Of a stretch of 64,000 nucleotides of DNA, positions 60,092 to 64,000 are shown in pieces (position 1 is the first letter of the stretch; every line of letters starts with the position of its first letter). Both the position numbers and the translations under genes were made by a program. Where the stretch lies: assembly GCF_019492185.1 (NCBI RefSeq), contig NZ_JAICCF010000002.1:806001-870000 (forward strand), read 5' to 3'. Source of the stretch: Chitinophaga rhizophila (GTDB taxonomy: Bacteria > Bacteroidota > Bacteroidia > Chitinophagales > Chitinophagaceae). The notes below the pieces were generated by a model, which was not told the DNA's origin, searched no databases, and saw nothing but the letters and a program-made list of their open reading frames with translations.

Positions 60092-61969
60092 ATGAATCAT
60101 CAGCACACGTCGTTAGGCGAAGTACATCAAAGTGTAGACACAACTGTGCCCAGCACCAGCCGCTGGCGTAAACTCCTTTCTTTCTTTGGCCCGGCATATC
60201 TTGTCAGTGTAGGATACATGGATCCGGGTAACTGGGCTACTGACCTGGCAGGCGGTAGTCAATACGGGTACTCCCTGTTGTGGGTGCTTCTGATGAGTAA
60301 CCTGATGGCCTTGTTGCTGCAAACACTGAGTGCACGTCTTGGTATTGTCAGAGGCAGAGACCTTGCACAGGCGAATCGTGAAACCTATCCTCCCGGCGTT
60401 AACTTCGTACTATACATATTGGCAGAAATAGCCATTGCCGCTACCGACCTTGCAGAGGTGCTGGGTATGGCCATCGGTATACAGTTGCTGACAGGATTAC
60501 CACTGGCCTGGGGCGTCAGCATCACCGTATTTGATACCTTCCTGCTACTGGTGTTACAGAAATATGGTATCAGAAAAATGGAGGCATTCATTATCGGTCT
60601 GGTAGCCATTGTAGGGATATCTTTCCTTGCAGAACTGGTTATGGCAAAGCCAGTGATGGCCGAAGTGGTGACTGGTTTTAAACCCACCATTCCTGATAAC
60701 ACCGCTTTATATATCGCCATTGGTATTATAGGTGCTACCGTGATGCCGCACAACCTCTATCTTCACTCTGCACTTGTACAGACACGTAAGATTAAGCGGG
60801 ATGAAAAAGGCATCCGGCAGGCATTGAAACTGAACTTTATAGACAGCGCTGTAGCGCTTAACCTGGCATTCTTTGTAAACGCTGCTATCCTGATACTGGC
60901 AGCTGCCGTATTCTTCAAAACAGGCCGTACCGATGTGGCAGAAATACAGGATGCACATCAGCTACTGGAAGGACTGTTGGGTAATAAATGGGCTCCTGCC
61001 CTATTTGCTATTGCATTGATTGCTGCCGGACAAAGCTCTACCGTGACAGGTACACTTGCCGGTCAGATTGTGATGGAAGGCTACCTCCGCCTGCGTATCA
61101 ATCCATGGTTACGTCGCCTGCTTACCCGTTTACTTGCTATCGTACCTGCCTTGCTGGTCATTATGATAGCAGGACCTGAAAAGGTAGGTGAATTACTGGT
61201 ATTCAGCCAGGTACTATTAAGTCTACAGCTGGGTTTTGCCATCATTCCGTTGATACACTTTGTCAGCGACAAGAAGACAATGGGAACTTATGCAGTTGGT
61301 CCGACGGTAAAAGTCATCAGCTGGATCATTACAGCAGTGCTGGTATATCTTAACAGCCGCATGGTATTTACAGAAGCGATGCGTTACATTGAAGGTAACG
61401 GCAACATCTTGGTGGATATCCTGATTATTGGGGGTGGCATAGGTTTCCTGGTACTGATTGGCATTACTATCGCTTATCCGCTGATGAGCCGTTATCAGCA
61501 GAAAGCATCGGCACGGATACATACTACGCCAGCTATTTCCCTGGGAGATATACAACCACCTGTATATAATAGGATTGCACTCGCGCTAGATTTCAGCAAG
61601 GATGATGAAAAGATCATTTCCAATGCATTGGCGCATGGTAATCCCAATACGCAATACCTGTTGATTCATATTGTGGAAAGCGCTTCCGCCAAATATCTCG
61701 GTGGCGAATCTGACGACTTTGAAACCCGTAAGGATAAGGAACAGATGGATGCTTACATCACGCTGCTGCGCGATCGTAATATTCATGCAAAAGGCTTGCT
61801 GGGATACCGCCACAGGGCAGAAGAGATTGTACGTATTGTGAAAGAAGAGCAGGCAGACTTCCTTATACTGGGAGGTCACGGGCATACAGGCATCAAAGAC
61901 TGGATATATGGAGAGACAACCAACCAGGTAAGACATAAGGTGAGGATACCGGTACTGGTTGTACAGTAA
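60092..61969 (+). CDS. mntH: Nramp-family divalent metal (Mn2+) transporter with C-terminal Usp domain
   Basis: Proton-coupled importer of Mn2+ or Fe2+. The 625-residue protein has an N-terminal transporter (about 30-470) with DPGNWATDLAGG in helix 1 (metal-binding Asp and Asn) and GATVMPHNLYLHSALVQ in helix 6 (Met and His). An extra cytosolic Usp domain (about 490-625) contains a nucleotide-binding-like GGHGHTGIKDWIYGE, in which the usual final Ser/Thr is Glu. The first 25 residues are polar. It follows mntR by about 105 bases and is probably under MntR control. Confidence 0.9.
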   Translation: MNHQHTSLGEVHQSVDTTVPSTSRWRKLLSFFGPAYLVSVGYMDPGNWATDLAGGSQYGYSLLWVLLMSNLMALLLQTLSARLGIVRGRDLAQANRETYPPGVNFVLYILAEIAIAATDLAEVLGMAIGIQLLTGLPLAWGVSITVFDTFLLLVLQKYGIRKMEAFIIGLVAIVGISFLAELVMAKPVMAEVVTGFKPTIPDNTALYIAIGIIGATVMPHNLYLHSALVQTRKIKRDEKGIRQALKLNFIDSAVALNLAFFVNAAILILAAAVFFKTGRTDVAEIQDAHQLLEGLLGNKWAPALFAIALIAAGQSSTVTGTLAGQIVMEGYLRLRINPWLRRLLTRLLAIVPALLVIMIAGPEKVGELLVFSQVLLSLQLGFAIIPLIHFVSDKKTMGTYAVGPTVKVISWIITAVLVYLNSRMVFTEAMRYIEGNGNILVDILIIGGGIGFLVLIGITIAYPLMSRYQQKASARIHTTPAISLGDIQPPVYNRIALALDFSKDDEKIISNALAHGNPNTQYLLIHIVESASAKYLGGESDDFETRKDKEQMDAYITLLRDRNIHAKGLLGYRHRAEEIVRIVKEEQADFLILGGHGHTGIKDWIYGETTNQVRHKVRIPVLVVQ

Positions 61970-61991
61970 AAGCGTTAGCAACAGGGGCAAA

Positions 61992-62026
61992 AAGAAAGGG
62001 AAAAACAATAACTGTCTTTCCCTTGT
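61992..62026 (-). terminator. Terminator between mntH and the LytTR regulator gene
   Basis: On the minus strand AAGGGAAA pairs with TTTCCCTT across a 12-base loop, followed by TCTTTTTG. It may also serve mntH. Confidence 0.6.
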
Positions 62027-62047
62027 CTCCTGAAAAAAGCATATATT

Positions 62048-62785
62048 TTATAATCCCAGCGCTGTTTTCAGCCGGGGATATCCTGTTTTGCTGACAGGAA
62101 CTTTTGCTCCTGATTTTAATATCGCCAGATGATTTTCTTTTTCATATGGCTCGATACGCGTTACCTGGTTTACATTCAGCATGTAAGAGCGGTGTACACG
62201 CGCAAACTGTTCGGGGTCGAGAGATTTCTCGAAGAACTGCATTGTTTTATTCTTCAGAAAAGCGCCTTCGGGTGTAACGATTTTTACATAGTCATCCGCT
62301 GCTTCGAGATAGTGAATATCCTGCACAGGAATAATTTTGATCTTACCATTGATCTTAACAACCACCCTGTTACTTTGTATAGGTGAACTGGCAGCAGTTT
62401 CAAGCAGATTGGCGGTTTGGGCTTCATCTGCGGCATGGCGGTCCAGCCATTTCTGTACAGCTTTATCAAAACGTTCTTTTGAAAAAGGTTTCAGCAGGTA
62501 ATCCACCGCATTTACTTCAAAGGCGCGGATAGCATGTTCTTCAAAGGCAGTAGTAAATATTACCGCAGGCAGCGTTTCTACGAGTTCCAGCATTTCAAAG
62601 CCATTGATCTTAGGCATCTGAACGTCGAGGAAGATGATATCAGGTTGTTGTTGTTGTATTGCTTTCAGCCCTTCAAATCCGTCACCACATTCCTGCATCA
62701 GTTGTATCTGCTGAAAGGAGGCCAGGTATTCTTTTACGATTTCCCTTGCCAGTGGTTCATCGTCAATTATTACTGCTTTTATCAT
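62048..62785 (-). CDS. LytTR-family two-component response regulator
   Basis: Cytosolic DNA-binding response regulator, 245 residues. The receiver domain (about 1-120) shows IIDDEPLA, the phosphoacceptor Asp in IIFLDVQMPKING (about 54) and LLKPFSKERF (Lys about 103). The LytTR DNA-binding domain (about 140-240) has IHYLEAADDYVKIVT and FARVHRSYMLNVNQVTRIEPY. Its start overlaps the end of the kinase gene by 23 bases, so the pair is certain to be one transcript. Target genes are unknown. Confidence 0.94.
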   Translation of the reverse strand: MIKAVIIDDEPLAREIVKEYLASFQQIQLMQECGDGFEGLKAIQQQQPDIIFLDVQMPKINGFEMLELVETLPAVIFTTAFEEHAIRAFEVNAVDYLLKPFSKERFDKAVQKWLDRHAADEAQTANLLETAASSPIQSNRVVVKINGKIKIIPVQDIHYLEAADDYVKIVTPEGAFLKNKTMQFFEKSLDPEQFARVHRSYMLNVNQVTRIEPYEKENHLAILKSGAKVPVSKTGYPRLKTALGL

Positions 62786-63818
62786 ATAGTTGCGGCACTT
62801 TAATCAATGTTGTAAATATGTTTCCATTTGCGTTTGTTTCCAGCAGATCCTGTCTTCCGAAGAGCAGATAAAGTCTCCTGTGTATGGAAGTGAGTCCGAA
62901 ACCGGTACCAGCCGGTGCCTGCATTTCAGGATCGAAAGGATTCTGTACCTGGATGTGTAGCATATCATCTGACTCCCATGCAGAGATAGCGATCGTGATA
63001 GCATCGGTAGTATCGTATAATCCGAATTTGATAGCGTTTTCCACAACAGGTTGTAGCAGCATAGGCGGCATCTTCATGGATTTCGCGCTATCTTCCATTG
63101 TCGTATCGGTGGATAAACGATGACCGAAACGGACCTTTTCAATATCAAGGTATAATTGCAGATACTGTATTTCTTCGGGTAACAGTATCCATTGCTGATC
63201 TTCACGTTTCAGCGTACCTCGCAGGAAGTCGCTCAGCTTCAGTACCATCTCTCTTGCCTGCTGCGGGCGTAGTGCGATCAGCGCGTTGATAGAGTTCAGG
63301 CTGTTAAACAGGAAGTGCGGTTGTAACTGTTGTCTCAGTTTAAAGAGCTCCGCTTCTCTGGCCATACGCTCGGTTTCTTCTTTACGGGCCAGCTCCTGCT
63401 GTTTATCTTCCATATCATACCAGGACAAAGTCTTCACACCGATACCTGTTACAATCAGCCATCCCAGGATAAATCTTACTGGTATGGCAAAGTAGGTAAA
63501 GTGCTGATAGTACGGTACCTGAAAGAGTTCATTTATCAGCCAGTAGCAGCAGCCTGTCCACATGAAAGTCAGCACCGAACAGTAGATCAGGAGAAAAGCA
63601 ATCTTTCCTTTGACAGGTCTGTAGTGAGACAGACTTAAACAGACAGCAACACATATCAGCGCAAGAGATACAATGTGGATAATACTGTCAGTCCATGCGA
63701 TTGTATCTGCAATTTTGAACCATAGGATCAGCAGGTAAGCGTGAATGATAGTGAACATATAGGTGGCACTTATCATCGCCCATCTGAAAGACCTGTTTGC
63801 CAGTATGTGATTTGCCAA
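62763..63818 (-). CDS. LytS-type sensor histidine kinase
   Basis: Membrane histidine kinase of the His_kinase/LytS family, 351 residues. Four membrane segments (about 15-140) are followed by a short coiled linker and the phosphoacceptor region QLQPHFLFNSLNSINALI (about 190-207, His in PHFLFN). The HATPase domain has the N-box VVENAIKFGLY (about 264) and the G-box GTGFGLTSIHRRL. It lacks a large sensor domain, so the signal is probably sensed in or near the membrane. It is translated just before its partner regulator. Confidence 0.93.
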   Translation of the reverse strand: MANHILANRSFRWAMISATYMFTIIHAYLLILWFKIADTIAWTDSIIHIVSLALICVAVCLSLSHYRPVKGKIAFLLIYCSVLTFMWTGCCYWLINELFQVPYYQHFTYFAIPVRFILGWLIVTGIGVKTLSWYDMEDKQQELARKEETERMAREAELFKLRQQLQPHFLFNSLNSINALIALRPQQAREMVLKLSDFLRGTLKREDQQWILLPEEIQYLQLYLDIEKVRFGHRLSTDTTMEDSAKSMKMPPMLLQPVVENAIKFGLYDTTDAITIAISAWESDDMLHIQVQNPFDPEMQAPAGTGFGLTSIHRRLYLLFGRQDLLETNANGNIFTTLIKVPQLYDKSSNN

Positions 63819-63843
63819 AGTGTTAGGAATAAGGATGAATGAA

Positions 63844-64000
63844 TCAGGCGCGTTTGTCTATGAGTGCAGGCCCTTTGATGTGTGCTGCTTTCACCTGTAA
63901 CCAGGAGATATAAGCATTGGCATCTCCGGGTTCTTCGATGCGTGAATAGAGCTCCATACCGTCATCCAGGGAGGAAAGCATATTCACTTCCGGCACGTTA
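63844..64000 (-). CDS. Hypothetical protein, C-terminal 52 residues only
   Basis: A minus-strand frame enters from the right edge and stops with TGA at 63846-63844, 25 bases before the kinase gene. The visible end includes VNMLSSLDDGMELYSRIEE and finishes GPALIDKRA. There are no recognisable motifs. It probably lies upstream of, and may be co-transcribed with, the two-component pair. Confidence 0.5.
   Translation of the reverse strand, partial: NVPEVNMLSSLDDGMELYSRIEEPGDANAYISWLQVKAAHIKGPALIDKRA

Overview
The window looks like a chromosomal segment of a Bacteroidota bacterium, most likely of the Chitinophaga group. The reasons are the SusC/SusD pair driven by an ECF sigma factor and a FecR protein, the FHS-type sugar permeases, the succinylated (Bacteroides-type) arginine pathway, the NagB-PIG-L fusion, and promoters of the form TTTG-N19-22-TAnnTTTG. 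Both ends cut through a gene.

Layout. 1-2.0 kb: end of a conserved hypothetical gene, then a MurNAc-6-P etherase / sugar-kinase pair. 2.1-6.5 kb: S41 protease, Ala-rich lipoprotein, GTPases Der and Era, initiator tRNA. 7.1-12.2 kb: an SSB, a TPP riboswitch ahead of a TonB-dependent receptor (a probable thiamin importer), and a secreted protein of unknown function. 12.2-21 kb: a complete eight-gene arginine operon on the minus strand (GNAT acyltransferase, argG, argC, argD, argF', argB, argE-like, argH). Its long leader holds an Arg-rich 21-residue reading frame followed by two hairpins, the second with a U-tract. I read this as a ribosome-mediated attenuator, and it is the most interesting signal in the window. 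21-33 kb: a glycan-degradation region (GH29 fucosidase, GH109 enzyme, two sugar permeases, a ROK kinase without its zinc cysteines, glycosylasparaginase, CutC), interrupted between two convergent genes by an intact IS1182-type element. 33-40 kb: ECF sigma, FecR, SusC and SusD, with no enzyme beside them. 40-47.5 kb: a Trp-rich repeat protein, the NagB-PIG-L fusion, an HD hydrolase, a methyltransferase, YpdA, MurB and a Rossmann-fold protein. 47.6-54.8 kb: PriA, PlsC, a DUF4258 protein, MtaB, three identical tRNA-Val genes and a MetF-like protein. 54.9-64 kb: antiporter with Usp tail, ClpS-Aat, a lipoprotein, MntR-MntH (with Usp tail), a LytTR/LytS two-component pair and a truncated last gene.

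How the genes work together. The arginine genes encode the route from glutamate through N-succinylated intermediates to arginine. The glycan genes fit stepwise breakdown of N-glycan cores: fucose removal, GalNAc removal, cleavage of GlcNAc-Asn, sugar uptake and phosphorylation. NagB then feeds amino sugars into glycolysis, and MurK-MurQ does the same for cell-wall MurNAc. MntR and MntH form a manganese module with a likely operator. ClpS and Aat form an N-degron module.

Limits: all calls rest on reading motifs, context and base patterns. No database search, folding program or alignment was run.
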